From Hofstenia miamia (lineage: Eukaryota > Xenacoelomorpha > Acoela), in the NCBI GenBank assembly GCA_004352715.1, contig SCFE01000043.1, positions 2,073,532-2,098,447 of the forward strand: a DNA stretch of 24,916 nucleotides, in the 5' to 3' direction. This document shows, piece by piece, positions 9,472-20,082 of the stretch (positions within the stretch are counted from its first letter, which is position 1; every line of letters begins with the position of its first letter). A program made the position numbers and the translations under genes. The notes below the pieces were generated by a model. It saw only the letters and a list, made by a program, of their open reading frames with translations. It searched no databases and had not been told where the DNA came from.

Positions 9472-10348
9472 TAGCCACTGAAAGCACACTCTATAAAAAA
9501 TAAAAACAAATCAAGTTTTACGGCAGCGAGGACAGTTACAGGAGATAAAGTAGGATGAGATCGAAGAGGGGGTGACGTTGGAGAAGGGCTCAGCAAAAAG
9601 GAAAGCCATCAAAGATTTCTTGAAGCTTGGCTGCGGGAAAAGAAATCAATCGCTGTTGGAGGGTTGAGAGTCAAGATGTAATTAGCAGCAGTACAAGCAC
9701 AATTGAAAAACAAATGAAGGGTACGATGTTTCTTGGAACGACAAATGGAGAAAGTGACAATATCATTAGAGCGAGTGTAGCGGGAAAGCGATTGAACAGG
9801 AGATCACAGGAATGGAAGTAGAGTGACAGCAGGAAAGTGGAGAATTTGAGAAGAGCGTCTTGGTATGGCCAGGGAGAGATCCATTTGAAGGCACGCTTCT
9901 GGAAACATTCCATACAGTGGAACAAGGAATGAAAAGGCCACTAACAGGGAGAAGCATAGAGAAGAATGGCGCGAGGTATTGACTTGAACAAAGAGAGTTT
10001 CACAGCAGCCCTTTGCGGAAGAGGGCAAACAGTGAGGAATTAGCTTTGTGGAGGCGTAAGGACACATGATCAGACCAAATCTAGTTAGCAGCAAGTTGAA
10101 CTCCAAGATGAGCATGATGAGGAGAAAAGTTCACAGGAAGAGGAAGATCAGAAGGGGAGATACAGAAAAGGAAATGCCACATGAAGTGATTGGGCTAAAA
10201 TCAAGATGATTAACGGAAGACAAGTGGCTCAAGCTCAGAGGTAATATTGGAGGCGAAAAAACTACCAGAAGACACACTGACGACGATTGGACAGGAAGAC
10301 TGGAAAAGTTCGATGAAATCAGCATCAAAGCCAAATAAACTTAATTTG

Positions 10349-10558
10349 TCAAGAAGAATACAATGAGGGAGCTTTAGAAGTGTCAAGAAAAATAAGGCAA
10401 CCAGGATCATTACGATCAGAGTGGAAATAGCTGTTTTCAATCAAAGTGAGCAAGTTAGTGATGGTAGAACGACCCGGAAGGTTACCATGCTGAGAAGAGG
10501 AGGTGAGGTGACGAATTTTAGGGAACACATGACAAAAGACAAGGCGCTCAAATATCAT
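10349..10558 (-). pseudogene. LINE reverse-transcriptase core fragment
   Basis: This is the clearest open segment of the 9445-11255 LINE, covering the FERLVF, QHG-x-x-PGRST-x-TNLL and IFLD-x-SKA motifs. The catalytic motif A aspartate (first D of D-x-SKAFD) is present, but the frame then degenerates: the following residues (LPHCILLDKLSLFGFDADF) continue in another frame at 10440-10210. The FADD-type motif C was not found intact. Confidence 0.85.
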
Positions 10559-11543
10559 TGACAGCCGAGAAAAATAGCTATTGGGCGATCAGAAGTGACT
10601 TGAGAGGAGGGAAGCTGATTTTAAAAATTGGAGAGATCCAAGATGTTTTCCAGCAAGGCGGAAAACGCTTAGAGGAGCAAATGTAGGAGAAGATATGCTT
10701 TAAATTAATGGTAAGAGTTGAGGAGGTTTCGTGAATTAAGAAAAGAATGGGACGCCATCAAGATAGCAAGGACCAGACAACTTACAGGACTTCAGCATGA
10801 GGGAAATATCATGGCCATGGGACACAATGTCACATAGGTGAATCAGCGGGGAGGTGGCAGGTGGACAAGGGCAGAGAGGGACAGGATCAAAGAAATTCGA
10901 TGCGAAGTAGGCATTGAAGAGATCAGCTTTCTCCAGATCCTAGTGAGCAGAAAGATGGTTCCATTTCAAGCTGGGCAAGCAAGAAAGATTAAGAGTCTTG
11001 AAGAGATCCAGATGAGACGCTGCACAGCAGAGATTTTTTCGAGTTGCATGATATTGGGGACGTCTTCTGTGAGAGAAGAGTTTGGAAGAATCGGAAGGAC
11101 CGCAACGGCGTTTGAAAGATTCGAGTTTATTCAAAGAGTGTACAGTAAGGGATGAGAAATAGAAAGGGAGAGAAATACGCTTTTTCCGACGATGAGAAAC
11201 AAAGGATGAAAAAACTTGGTGAAGGAAGGTGTACCAGTCATCAGCAGGATTAAGTAAGAAAATATCGAAGCTGTTAACACGAAAATGTTGATGTTAACAG
11301 CGAAATGGGAAGCCCTGGTAATAAGTAAAGTAGCGAGTAATATAGTTTAGTTAGTTTTTGTGAATGTAATAAGTGTAATATATTAAATTTCTTAATAACT
11401 ACTCAAAAATGTGCAAAAAATTCAATGAACTCAAAATCTTAAGAAAAGATAGCGCTAAATAATATAAAACACCTAAGAATAAATTTAAACTGCAAGTCTG
11501 ATAAACTGGATAAATAATCAGTTGTTATATAAATACGCACAAA

Positions 11544-11549
11544 TTTATT
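11544..11549 (-). terminator. Polyadenylation signal AATAAA for ATPAF1
   Basis: AATAAA on the minus strand, about 33 bases beyond the ATPAF1 stop codon (11582-11584). The position is plausible for a short 3' untranslated region. Confidence 0.55.
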
Positions 11550-11581
11550 GGTAATTGCAGAATTACTTTAATTACACAATT

Positions 11582-13254
11582 CTATAAAATTTTATCTAAA
11601 TTCAAATTCTTTGTGAACTCGATAAGTAAATCATGAGAAAATTGGTCGGATTGTTGATGGAGTTTATGTAGAATTTTCCTTCCCTCTTCTGAACAATACA
11701 TTAACTGAACAATCTGAATTAATACTTCTGCTTCTCTGAGATTTAAACGATTAATATCTACATCACATCGTACGAGTACAAGCTGTCTAAATAAATAATG
11801 AAATAATGATATATATATATATANNNNNNNNNNNNNNNNNNNNNNNNNNNNNNNNNNNNNNNNNNNNNNNNNNNNNNNNNNNNNNNNNNNNNNNNNNNNN
11901 NNNNNNNNNNNNNNNNNNNNNNNNNNNNNNNNNNNNNNNNNNNNNNNNNNNNNNNNNNNNNNNNNNNNNNNNNNNNNNNNNNNNNNNNNNNNNNNNNNNN
12001 NNNNNNNNNNNNNNNNNNNNNNNNNNNNNNNNNNNNNNNNNNNNNNNNNNNNNNNNNNNNNNNNNNNNNNNNNNNNNNNNNNNNNNNNNNNNNNNNNNNN
12101 NNNNNNNNNNNNNNNNNNNNNNNNNNNNNNNNNNNNNNNNNNNNNNNNNNNNNNNNNNNNNNNNNNNNNNNNNNNNNNNNNNNNNNNNNNNNNNNNNNNN
12201 NNNNNNNNNNNNNNNNNNNNNNNNNNNNNNNNNNNNNNNNNNNNNNNNNNNNNNNNNNNNNNNNNNNNNNNNNNNNNNNNNNNNNNNNNNNNNNNNNNNN
12301 NNNNNNNNNNNNNNNNNNNNNNNNNNNNNNNNNNNNNNNNNNNNNNNNNNNNNNNNNNNNNNNNNNNNNNNNNNNNNNNNNNNNNNNNNNNNNNNNNNNN
12401 NNNNNNNNNNNNNNNNNNNNNNNNNNNNNNNNNNNNNNNNNNNNNNNNNNNNNNNNNNNNNNNNNNNNNNNNNNNNNNNNNNNNNNNNNNNNNNNNNNNN
12501 NNNNNNNNNNNNNNNNNNNNNNNNNNNNNNNNNNNNNNNNNNNNNNNNNNNNNNNNNNNNNNNNNNNNNNNNNNNNNNNNNNNNNNNNNNNNNNNNNNNN
12601 NNNNNNNNNNNNNNNNNNNNNNNNNNNNNNNNNNNNNNNNNNNNNNNNNNNNNNNNNNNNNNNNNNNNNNNNNNNNNNNNNNNNNNNNNNNNNNNNNNNN
12701 NNNNNNNNNNNNNNNNNNNNNNNNNNNNNNNNNNNNNNNNNNNNNNNNNNNNNNNNNNNNNNNNNNNNNNNNNNNNNNNNNNNNNNNNNNNNNNNNNNNN
12801 NNNNNNNNNNNNNNNNNNNNNNNTGTCCATGCCAAACGTGTGAGATTTCTTCAGATGAAAGTAAGGATAGTTTGTCAACATCGGCAATAGCATTGAGGGA
12901 CAATTTAACTTGTTTGGGAAGCCATTTATTCTCCTAAAATAGCAAAAAAATATTAGTTTGAAATAACAATTAGATTACCTGAATATGTTCATCACCACTC
13001 GTGCTAGTAATATTTTCATTTTTTGATTTACTTGTCAAAGAGTCGAGCAAGGATTCATACTTGACAGGATCAATACTCTTTAAATTTTCTAATTGTTTTT
13101 TATATTTGTCATAATATGGGTTTGACGTGATATCTGGCGATGTTGAAGAAAATGAGCGTCTGTTCAATGAAACAAATATTTGCCAATACATATTAATTGA
13201 AGGAGACCTCATAAAACAATACCTTCGCCTCCAAACAATAACAAAAGGAAGCAT
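11582..13254 (-). CDS. ATPAF1: ATP synthase mitochondrial F1 complex assembly factor 1 (ATP11 family), gapped
   Basis: ATPAF1/Atp11 is a matrix chaperone that binds free F1 beta subunits during F1-ATPase assembly. Three exon pieces are visible on the minus strand. The first (13254-12979, ~92 codons) has an arginine-rich, acid-poor leader (WRRRYCF, then SLNRRSFSSTS) fitting a mitochondrial presequence, then NPYYDKYKKQLENLKSIDP, the family's N-terminal helix. The second (12933-12824) has SLNAIADVDKLSLLSSEEIS then HVWHG, matching the family's segment ending in a W, and runs into the gap. The last (11786-11582) has INRLNLREAEVLIQIVQLMY, the conserved N-x-x-EA helix, and ends in TAG. About 120-130 residues of a usual ~300-330 are missing, presumably inside the gap. 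No disabling lesion is seen, so it is likely functional. The start is uncertain: ATG at 13254, 13263 and 13212 are all in frame. Confidence 0.87.
11787..11823 (-). other. 3' end of ATPAF1 intron at gap edge
   Basis: The minus strand reads a TA-dinucleotide run leaving the N block, then TTATTTATTTAG at 11798-11787, a good acceptor in front of the last exon. The TA microsatellite probably caused the assembly break. Confidence 0.75.
11824..12823. other. Assembly gap, exactly 1000 N, inside ATPAF1
   Basis: A placeholder of 1000 N within the gene, so the central ATPAF1 exons cannot be read. Open frames spanning it are artefacts. Confidence 0.97.
12934..12978 (-). other. 45-nt ATPAF1 intron
   Basis: On the minus strand the exon ends CATATTCAG and the intron starts GTAATC; it closes with a pyrimidine-rich TTTTTTTGCTATTTTAG before GAGAATAAATGG. 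Splicing is phase 0 and joins DEHIQ to ENKWLPKQ. At 45 nt it is near the lower limit for animal introns. Confidence 0.85.
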
Positions 13255-13548
13255 CTTAAACATTGAACTAAAATATAACTTTACATCAAAATCAGTAAAT
13301 TCCAGACAATAGTTTATGATAAATAAAACTACATAAATAAATATATTATATTGATGTAATTGATATAATGAAAAATGACATATTATTGTCAAATTACTCA
13401 TTATAGATGTGATGCATAGAATAGTTGTTTGTTTGACAACTATTTTTGCTTCAAACTTATGAACTATGGTATCAACAAAACACTTGTAGTGTGTGTAAAT
13501 TTTCGTTATAATACTTAATTGAAATCGTAACTTGTTATCAGCATCCAA

Positions 13549-13698
13549 ATATTTTGCAATATCAGCAAAACATGGCCGCCCGCCTGCCTTACCAACAATA
13601 CAAGACTAAATAATATATTTCATTTGTGTCCAGGGTAAAAAACAAATGATTTATAGTATTCTTACTAAGACTATTTCATTAAATGTGATAACTTCCAT
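13549..13698 (-). CDS. Candidate two-exon 5' coding segment upstream of ATPAF1, unrecognised
   Basis: A minus-strand ATG at 13698 opens a 33-nt exon (13698-13666, MEVITFNEIVL) with donor GTAAGA. A 60-nt intron (13665-13606) ends in ATATTATTTAG, and the next exon reads SCIVGKAGGRPCFADIAKYL then DADNKLRFQL from 13605 in phase 0. This frame then stays open, with no stop, all the way into the ATPAF1 exon, although the middle (about 13430-13265) is hydrophobic and AT-rich like intron or untranslated sequence. It could be the start of a separate small gene, an alternative 5' end of ATPAF1, or chance. The GC-richer GGRPCF part looks most coding-like. I do not recognise the family. Confidence 0.35.
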
Positions 13699-13703
13699 AT
13701 TAA

Positions 13704-13969
13704 GGCCGGGCGATGCATCGACTAATCAATTCGAAATCGCTGCGGATGTTTTTAGATATTTTCGTTGAAAATGTTTATCAAACTTTGATTTCAAATCAAA
13801 CTAAACGTTTTAATGTCATTGTTGAACAAGTTTTTTACAGCCCTGGAAAGCTTCAGTAAGAAATTGTCATTTTTCTGTTGACATCCAAACATATTTTTGC
13901 TATATGCAAGAGTACATTTCAATAATCGAATCGAATTGATGATCAATTTGTAAATGCTACACAGCCGGC
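13704..13969. mobile_element. Candidate TTAA-flanked MITE, 266 bp
   Basis: TTAA occurs on both sides (13700-13703 and 13970-13973). The left end starts GGCCGGGCGATGC; the reverse complement of the right end starts GCCGGCTGTGTAGC, a weak match. Inside, the arms share ATCAATTCGA in inverted orientation (left about 13726, right about 13932). There is no coding capacity. TTAA duplication would suggest a piggyBac-type origin, but the terminal repeats are poor. Confidence 0.4.
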
Positions 13970-14003
13970 TTAATTGGGGGTCAACCGCACATATGACAAT
14001 AAC

Positions 14004-14037
14004 ATACGGTAAGCACCAGTTTCAGGTGCTTACGTAT
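14004..14037. repeat. Strong short hairpin
   Basis: ATACGGTAAGCACC (14004-14017) pairs with GGTGCTTACGTAT (14025-14037) across a 7-base loop with a single bulged G. It is not followed by a T-run and no flanking gene explains it. Confidence 0.7.
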
Positions 14038-14492
14038 ATTTTAGACAAATTCTAGGGTGTTGTATGCAAAAAATTGATTTTCAAGAACTGGGATATGGCA
14101 TTTTATAAGGTTTGTCTCAAATATCGAAGTTGGCGCCAAAAGATAGAAGGGTAGAAATTTTGAGGAAATTCTACATTTAAAAACGAACTTAAAAAAAACA
14201 GTGATATCTTGAGAAATACTTGGAGTTAGAAGACAAATTAGAAAATATTCGATACTAGAGACAAAGAGCATTTCAAATATTTAAGTTTAAAAATGAACAA
14301 TAAATCAAATACAGCTACAACATAACGCAAAGTTTACTGAAAAAAGTTAATTGTTATTCATCTGTGGGGAAGCAAAACAGAGATTCATAATTGCTGCTGC
14401 AACCATAAATTGCAACTCCTCACAGCTGCAAATGATGTGCCCAGTTCCTTTGAAATGCTTGCATGACAAACGCTCCATGGTATCATGACAAT
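14038..14492. other. AT-rich stretch, no supported gene
   Basis: Open frames here (for example minus 14271-14041) have no family resemblance and composition typical of non-coding AT-rich DNA. Confidence 0.5.
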
Positions 14493-15199
14493 AGAATTAC
14501 GTTTATCCTACAGTCTGTTGATGCAGTCAGAAAAAATGTCAATTGGTTGAAATTAAAATGGTTCTCTAGAGTGAATTTTTTCACCCAAATGGATTATAAT
14601 AGCCCTAGATGACTAGATTCTTATATGTAAAGCATGAAAAAATTCATCTCGGGGCTGTTCAAGTTTCGAGGACTGGCTAGAAATTTGTACTTTTATTTTC
14701 CTTTAAAATAACAAAAGAGTATCTAAGAACTGGTAACAATTAACAAATGTCGTCATCACAACTCCTTTCAGCTTCTCTAGCGATTTCTGTTAAATTTGGT
14801 AAATGAGAAACCAGCAATTTCACGTATCCTCATTTGAATGACTTTNAGAATTACGTTTATCCTACAGTCTGTTGATGCAGTCAGAAAAAATGTCAATTGG
14901 TTGAAATTAAAATGGTTCTCTAGAGTGAATTTTTTCACCCAAATGGATTATAATAGCCCTAGATGACTAGATTCTTATATGTAAAGCATGAAAAAATTCA
15001 TCTCGGGGCTGTTCAAGTTTCGAGGACTGGCTAGAAATTTGTACTTTTATTTTCCTTTAAAATAACAAAAGAGTATCTAAGAACTGGTAACAATTAACAA
15101 ATGTCGTCATCACAACTCCTTTCAGCTTCTCTAGCGATTTCTGTTAAATTTGGTAAATGAGAAACCAGCAATTTCACGTATCCTCATTTGAATGACTTT
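14493..15199. repeat. Perfect 353-bp direct duplication around a single N
   Basis: 14493-14845 and 14847-15199 appear identical base for base, starting AGAATTACGTTTATCC and ending CATTTGAATGACTTT, with one N at 14846 between them. Identity without any divergence, joined by a lone N, points to two contig ends that overlap but were never merged. The true genome probably has one copy. The segment itself has no recognisable gene. Confidence 0.9.
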
Positions 15200-15517
15200 T
15201 TTCACTAATATAAAAGGTATTGCTCTTCTCATAATACTTAAAAATATTGACTATTCTTTTACGGAAATTCCACTTTTCTTAAATTCATTTACAGTATTTC
15301 CATAGCTTCTTAACTAAGCTTTCTATAATCAAGCAGTCTAATCTCATCAGAGACGAAACTGTGTCTAGAAATTAGTCCTATATAATACACACGCCACATT
15401 GGTTTAAACCATGACGCATAATCAGTTTAATCAAGCATTTGGTCTTAAGCCAATTCAAAAATTTCGAACCAGATTCAATTTTGTGAATACTTTAAGTTGA
15501 AAAAGCAAAGGATGAAA
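15200..15517. other. No recognisable feature
   Basis: AT-rich, with no family-like frame. It could include part of a long terminal repeat of the gypsy element to its right, but no TG...CA-bounded repeat pair was seen. Confidence 0.4.
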
Positions 15518-18500
15518 TTACAACAATTGAATATAAGCCAACTGAAGCTTCCTATAGACAACCACAACCACCTGTGCTTGAAGCGTGCGAGGCTTAGGGT
15601 ACTGAACCACTAATGGTTCGAATGTCACTTGGCAGGTTTTCACATTGACTGACACCATGAAAATTAGATGAAGTGATAAGGACCTAACCTGGCCGCGAAT
15701 AATTATATTTTTTTGTCCTTTCACTGCGATCATTAGTGTCATCTTCACGTCGTGTTGTATCAAGTTTAGCATCCAGGAAGAAAAATTGGAACATCGACGT
15801 TAAAGATTGGTGGTAATTAGTATTTTTGTAGAGGAAGTTAATATTTTGTAAGATTAGATCTTCTGTCATTTGGTCGGGATTGTTTATATCAGCTTGTATC
15901 ATTGTGACGATTTCGACACATCTGGAGACGTTGTAGTACTTGAGCTCCTCTTGGAAGAGGTTGGCCCAGATAATGTCGTGATTTCCTGCGAATAACGTGA
16001 GTATAATTTTAGCTTCTTTTTTGATAATTTGTCTTTAAGATTGAGAATTTGCTGTCGTACAGGGATTCCTTTTTTGTACATATCTTCAGGTGTATTTTTG
16101 GTGTCAACTAATAGTCGTGATCGCGTAATTTATTGGCTGTGTTGTAATATAAGTTGTACGAGGGGATGTCGTGTTTGATTAGGCTTGACGTTCTTGTCTT
16201 TTGAGTAAGGCGTTATTATGGGTATTCCCACAGGATTCGTTTGTAGTAGCAATTTGTTTTTCTAGTTGTAACCAATTTCCAGTGGTTTCTGTGATTTGCG
16301 CGATACCGAAAGTGACAGAGTAATTGAGGGATTTGTGATCTATTTCACTGATGGTCTGTAGTGAGGACGTTTTTGTTAGATTTTTTTACTTTTCGGTGTA
16401 TTACGAATCATCCGGAGGCGTATTCTACATTGAAAGCGACTTGTTGGTTAGGTGACATGAGCATTTCAAGTTCTGTTTTTGTGTGGGATTCGGCAAACAT
16501 GTTCATTTTTATAAGTTCGTCGTCAGATACTTTTTCTTGTGTATACTGGATCAGTGTGATTTGAATTTGATTTCTGTTATTGAGAACTGCTTTTTCCATT
16601 AACAGATTTTGATTTTCAGCTCGTACCCATGTGGGGGTAGAGATTTTTTCAGTTTGAGATAGTTTTTCATACGTTATCTCTTCCAATAATTGTTGAATTC
16701 TAGGTGAGAGTCGTATTGTAGATTCTGCTAGGAGTTTTTTTCTTCCAGTGATATGACGGTTTTAGGAAACATTGTTATTACCTTAATGGGTTCGAAGTGA
16801 CTGAGTATGTTTGTTGTTTCCTCGGTGATGTTGGTTATGATGTATGCTATTTCCGGGTAACTGGTTTGCAGATATTGAAATAGCGAAAGATTTTTTCTTT
16901 AATGTTGTGATTTCGGCAGAGTTGGAGGTACGACTGCGTGCTGTGTGGTAATCTTTGTAATAGCATTTCAGTCGTTAGTGGAGTACGTGTATCCATAGTT
17001 TTGATGAAGTGAGATTTAGCGGTAGCACCCCACATGTATTTCAGTGTGTGAGGATGTAGGAAGTCTAAATCGCTTTCATGGATGCCAAGGACGTTTTGGA
17101 GTATGATGGGCGATGTGCGTCATAGTGCATTTTCTTTGTTGATGATCCTTATTAGCAGCTATTCGTACGTATTGCTAATTTGTTGATGCTTTTTTAGAGG
17201 AGATATAGAGAGACGTGTAGGTTTTAATAGCCAGTTTTTTACTCTGCGAGTTATAGGTGAAATTGCGATTTCATAGCAGCAAAACTTTGTGGGTGTAGTT
17301 CGTTTCGCTTTTAATAAATGAAGTTCTAGGCTGTGGTTTTCCGTAAGGAAGATTAATAGTATGGCTGATTTAGTGGGTATTTCTGGTAATTGTTTTTCAC
17401 AGAATAGTTTGTGGCGAAAGTCTTTTTTGACGTTGAATTCAGCAGCTTGAATGATGTCAGGCAATAGCTTTTCAACTCGTGTTGTGTAATGTAATTATGG
17501 CGATTCGATGTTGATTGTAGGCCACTGCTCGTCACTGATAAGAGTGGTTTTGAGTTGTGACCATCCTTCATTGATGTCGTCGATGATTTCTTGCTTTTGT
17601 TGAAATGCGAATCTGGTTTTAATGTCGGTTGAGTTGATGGGTAACCCAGTGGGATCGATTATTTCGAGCGTCTGTGATAGAAGCATGGCGTCAATTGCTA
17701 GTCACTGTTCTGTAATCATGTGATATTGTGGCATGAAGCGATGCATTAGAATATCTATTAGGATGAGGTTGGTAACCGACGGGCTTTTTTCTACCATTGT
17801 CCGAGCTAATGTTGTTTTTCTGATGATATAAAAAGATTCTAGGTATGTTTCTAGATGTAAGACGTTGTTCGGAATGGGGGAGTTTTCCTCTATGTACACG
17901 AAGTTGACAGTGATAGAGCAAGCTTGGGCTTCTACCAGTATAAGGTTGAGACGTTGGACCATTTTTGGGTCTTCTTTTTCTTGTTTTAAGAATGTAGACG
18001 AGATTGAGTGTTTGCCAATCTATGTTGAGACATTCTAGAGCTTTACACTGTTTTCAGTTTTTCAGGAATTTAAGGATGTTTTTAAGTAGGATGTTAATGT
18101 CGAAGGTCATGTGAACTGTACTGCGGTAGTAGTCTCGACTGAGCATTTGTAAGAGCAATTTAGGATAGAATATAATTGTGTCAACTAGAGGGCGTTTTTC
18201 AGAGTCAATAATTGTAGGCAGTGCATCGCTGTTCACTTTGTTTTCTCCAACTGTTAGTATTTTTGATGTAGTTTCTTGAGTTTGTTTGGAGATGTTGTTG
18301 TGAGCAATGTATCTGCATCTTCTCGAGGCTATAAAGTAGGGATGAACAGTTTTGCCTTCTATTAGTGAGAGTTGTTATGTTCGGCGAATCGAGAATTTTG
18401 GCGGCTGCTGGAAGTAGATGACGTTTGCAATGGTATCTGACTGAGGATGCAGCATTTGACTGGTATGTTAGATATAGTTGTGCCCACCCTTTTCTGTACC

Positions 18501-18760
18501 ATAGATGTGGATGTCATAGGTTGTTGTTTGTAGTCGGGAGCTGAGGGCGTCCTGCAGCTAGAGACATCCGAAGGTTGATCAGGAATGCTGAGGACCCCGA
18601 GAACGACCTGCAGGGAGATTCAGATGGACTTGATATTTGTTTAAGTGTCTTCCCACGACTGCTTCTCCAGGGACTCTGTGCGACAGCTTTTCATTTAATC
18701 GTTTGAGCTATCTAAAGGCAATGAAACAATGTTAATAGACCAGTCTTTATAATTAATATT
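15518..18760 (-). pseudogene. Unidentified decayed coding tract in the third-ORF (env) position of a gypsy element
   Basis: Downstream of the integrase on the same strand, a tract of about 3 kb has much longer open runs than the flanks. A single frame is open from about 18010 down to 16847, broken by only four or five stops (near 17701, 17493, 17158 and 16846). Open pieces in other frames flank it (18236-18054, 16686-16408, 16081-15899, 15772-15518). Composition is threonine-, isoleucine- and lysine-rich and hydrophilic, and no convincing membrane anchor, zinc knuckle or protease site was seen. By position it would be an env-like or accessory third ORF of the Ty3/gypsy element, but no envelope family signature was identified, so that role is inferred from order alone. 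Frameshifts and stops make it non-functional. Confidence 0.5.
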
Positions 18761-18912
18761 AGATTTAACAATGCGTTTAGGTTGTGTGCGCAAGCATATT
18801 GGAGAAGAGAGATCGTGTTTAAATTCGTCATTGAAAGAGTTTTCGTCGAATTTCATGCAACCTGGGGTAAGATAAAATTCATTTGTATCTGTTTTTATTA
18901 ACTCAAATTACT

Positions 18913-20082
18913 TTAGGTTGGAGATTTGTGCATGTTCAATGTCATGTTGATGTTCTGGAAGTGGGTAATTCTTTTGTTGTCCAGTTCATAATTGTTGTGA
19001 GGTAAGATTTTGGTTATTGTATGTGGGCCTTCCCAATTGAAAGCTAGTTTTCTTACTTGTTTTTCGTCTGTGATCACGTCATGAGTGCATACGAAAATTT
19101 TATCGCCAATTTTGTGTCGCTCACCGTAGATTTTTTTGTTGAAGTATCGTTGTTGATGAATTGCGCTTTTCTCTGCTTGGGCGCACATAGTTTTATAGGT
19201 TTTTGTAATGTTCGACATAAGATTCATTGCGTAGTCGTTGTCTATTGGCCCACAGTAACCTCTAAAGAGCATGGAGACAGGAGTGGGGGTTTCATGGCCA
19301 TACATAGCTTTGTATGCTGAGATTTTGGTGGTTGAGTGTGTGGAGGTGTTGCAAAAATATTCCACCATTGGTAAGATTTCTCTCCATTGTTTGCCTCCAA
19401 CATGTGATGTGATTGTTCTCATAAGTTTTAAGAATGTTTGATTTACTCTTTCGACGGCCTCATTTGCTTGAGGGTGATTTATAGTTGTGTGCATATGGAG
19501 GATTTCTAGCTTGGATGCTAGGAATAGGCGGCTTTCAAACTGTTTTCCTTGGTCAGTAATGAGTTACATCATAGGATCGAATACACACACCCAATTGTTG
19601 AGTATTGCTTCTGCTGTTGTATGCGCTTTGATGTTTTTGAGAGGTATCATTTTGCAATATTTGTTGAAATGATCGACCATAACAAGTACGTAGGAGTAGC
19701 CTTCATTGTCTTTGGATAGTTGTTTTATGTCAGCGTTTACAATATCGTTAGTATATACTGCTTGTATTTTTTCGAGTTCGGCTCTTTGTCCTGGAAAACG
19801 TGATTTGTTAATGATATCCTTGATGGTTGGTCATAGGTAGGGCGTTACAAAATTTTCGTGTATCGTTAGTTTGGTTTGGTACACGCCTTTATGACCTTGT
19901 TCATGGACCTTTTGTATAACTTCACATTTATAGTATTCCGGCAGTCCTGTTAGGTTTCACGTGGTTGATGCTGCATAAAGAATACCAGAATTGGTTAGTT
20001 TCAATTTGTGTTTGTAGTAGTATCTCGTTGCCATTGATTCCATTATAGTTGGGTCGCATAAACGTTCCATTATTTGACTTAG
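18913..20082 (-). pseudogene. Ty3/gypsy integrase, degenerate
   Basis: One minus-strand frame can be followed from about 19960 to the stop at 18913, with in-frame stops near 19834 and 19565. It holds in order the zinc-binding HEQGH (H-x3-H), whose expected C-x2-C partner is lost; the first catalytic aspartate in NADIKQL, followed by VMVDHFNKY; the second in TDQGKQFES; and the glutamate in NHPQANEAVERVN (about 19450). The second D and the E are separated by 33 residues rather than 35, indicating a small deletion. The open C-terminal part (19494-18913) includes the post-core region with FNWEGPHTITKILPHNNYEL, a typical gypsy GPF/Y-like module. The frame can be traced upstream to 20082, where the R4-like LINE cuts it off; RT and RNase H are absent from the window. 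Confidence 0.9.

Larger units (their letters stand above)
9445..11255 (-). mobile_element. 5'-truncated APE-type LINE with ATT-repeat 3' tail
   Basis: From 11255 downward the minus strand reads the endonuclease-RT linker (ADDWYTFLHQVFSSFVSHRR), then LNKLESFKRRCG, EKADLFNAYFAS, a KS-x-G-P-x-x-x-D-G-V-P-like block, and at 10558-10349 IFERLVFCHVFPKIRHLTSS then QHGNLPGRSTITNLLTLIE and IFLDTSKA (RT motifs 1-3/A). The RT palm and thumb remnants follow, and finally a C-terminal domain (CFQKRAFKWISPWP and a late SLMAFLF end). The order is that of CR1/Jockey-type elements. The frame breaks repeatedly. The 3' end carries AATAAA (9466-9471, minus) and an ATT-repeat tail (9459-9445). The 5' end is missing, typical of target-primed reverse transcription. 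Confidence 0.85.

Noticed and set aside
10838-11155. 105-codon plus-strand frame
   Set aside because: It is antisense to the minus-strand LINE linker region, whose reading matches known LINE motifs.
15610-15630. GGTTCGAAT, the core of a tRNA T-loop
   Set aside because: No acceptor stem, D-arm or anticodon arm could be folded around it.
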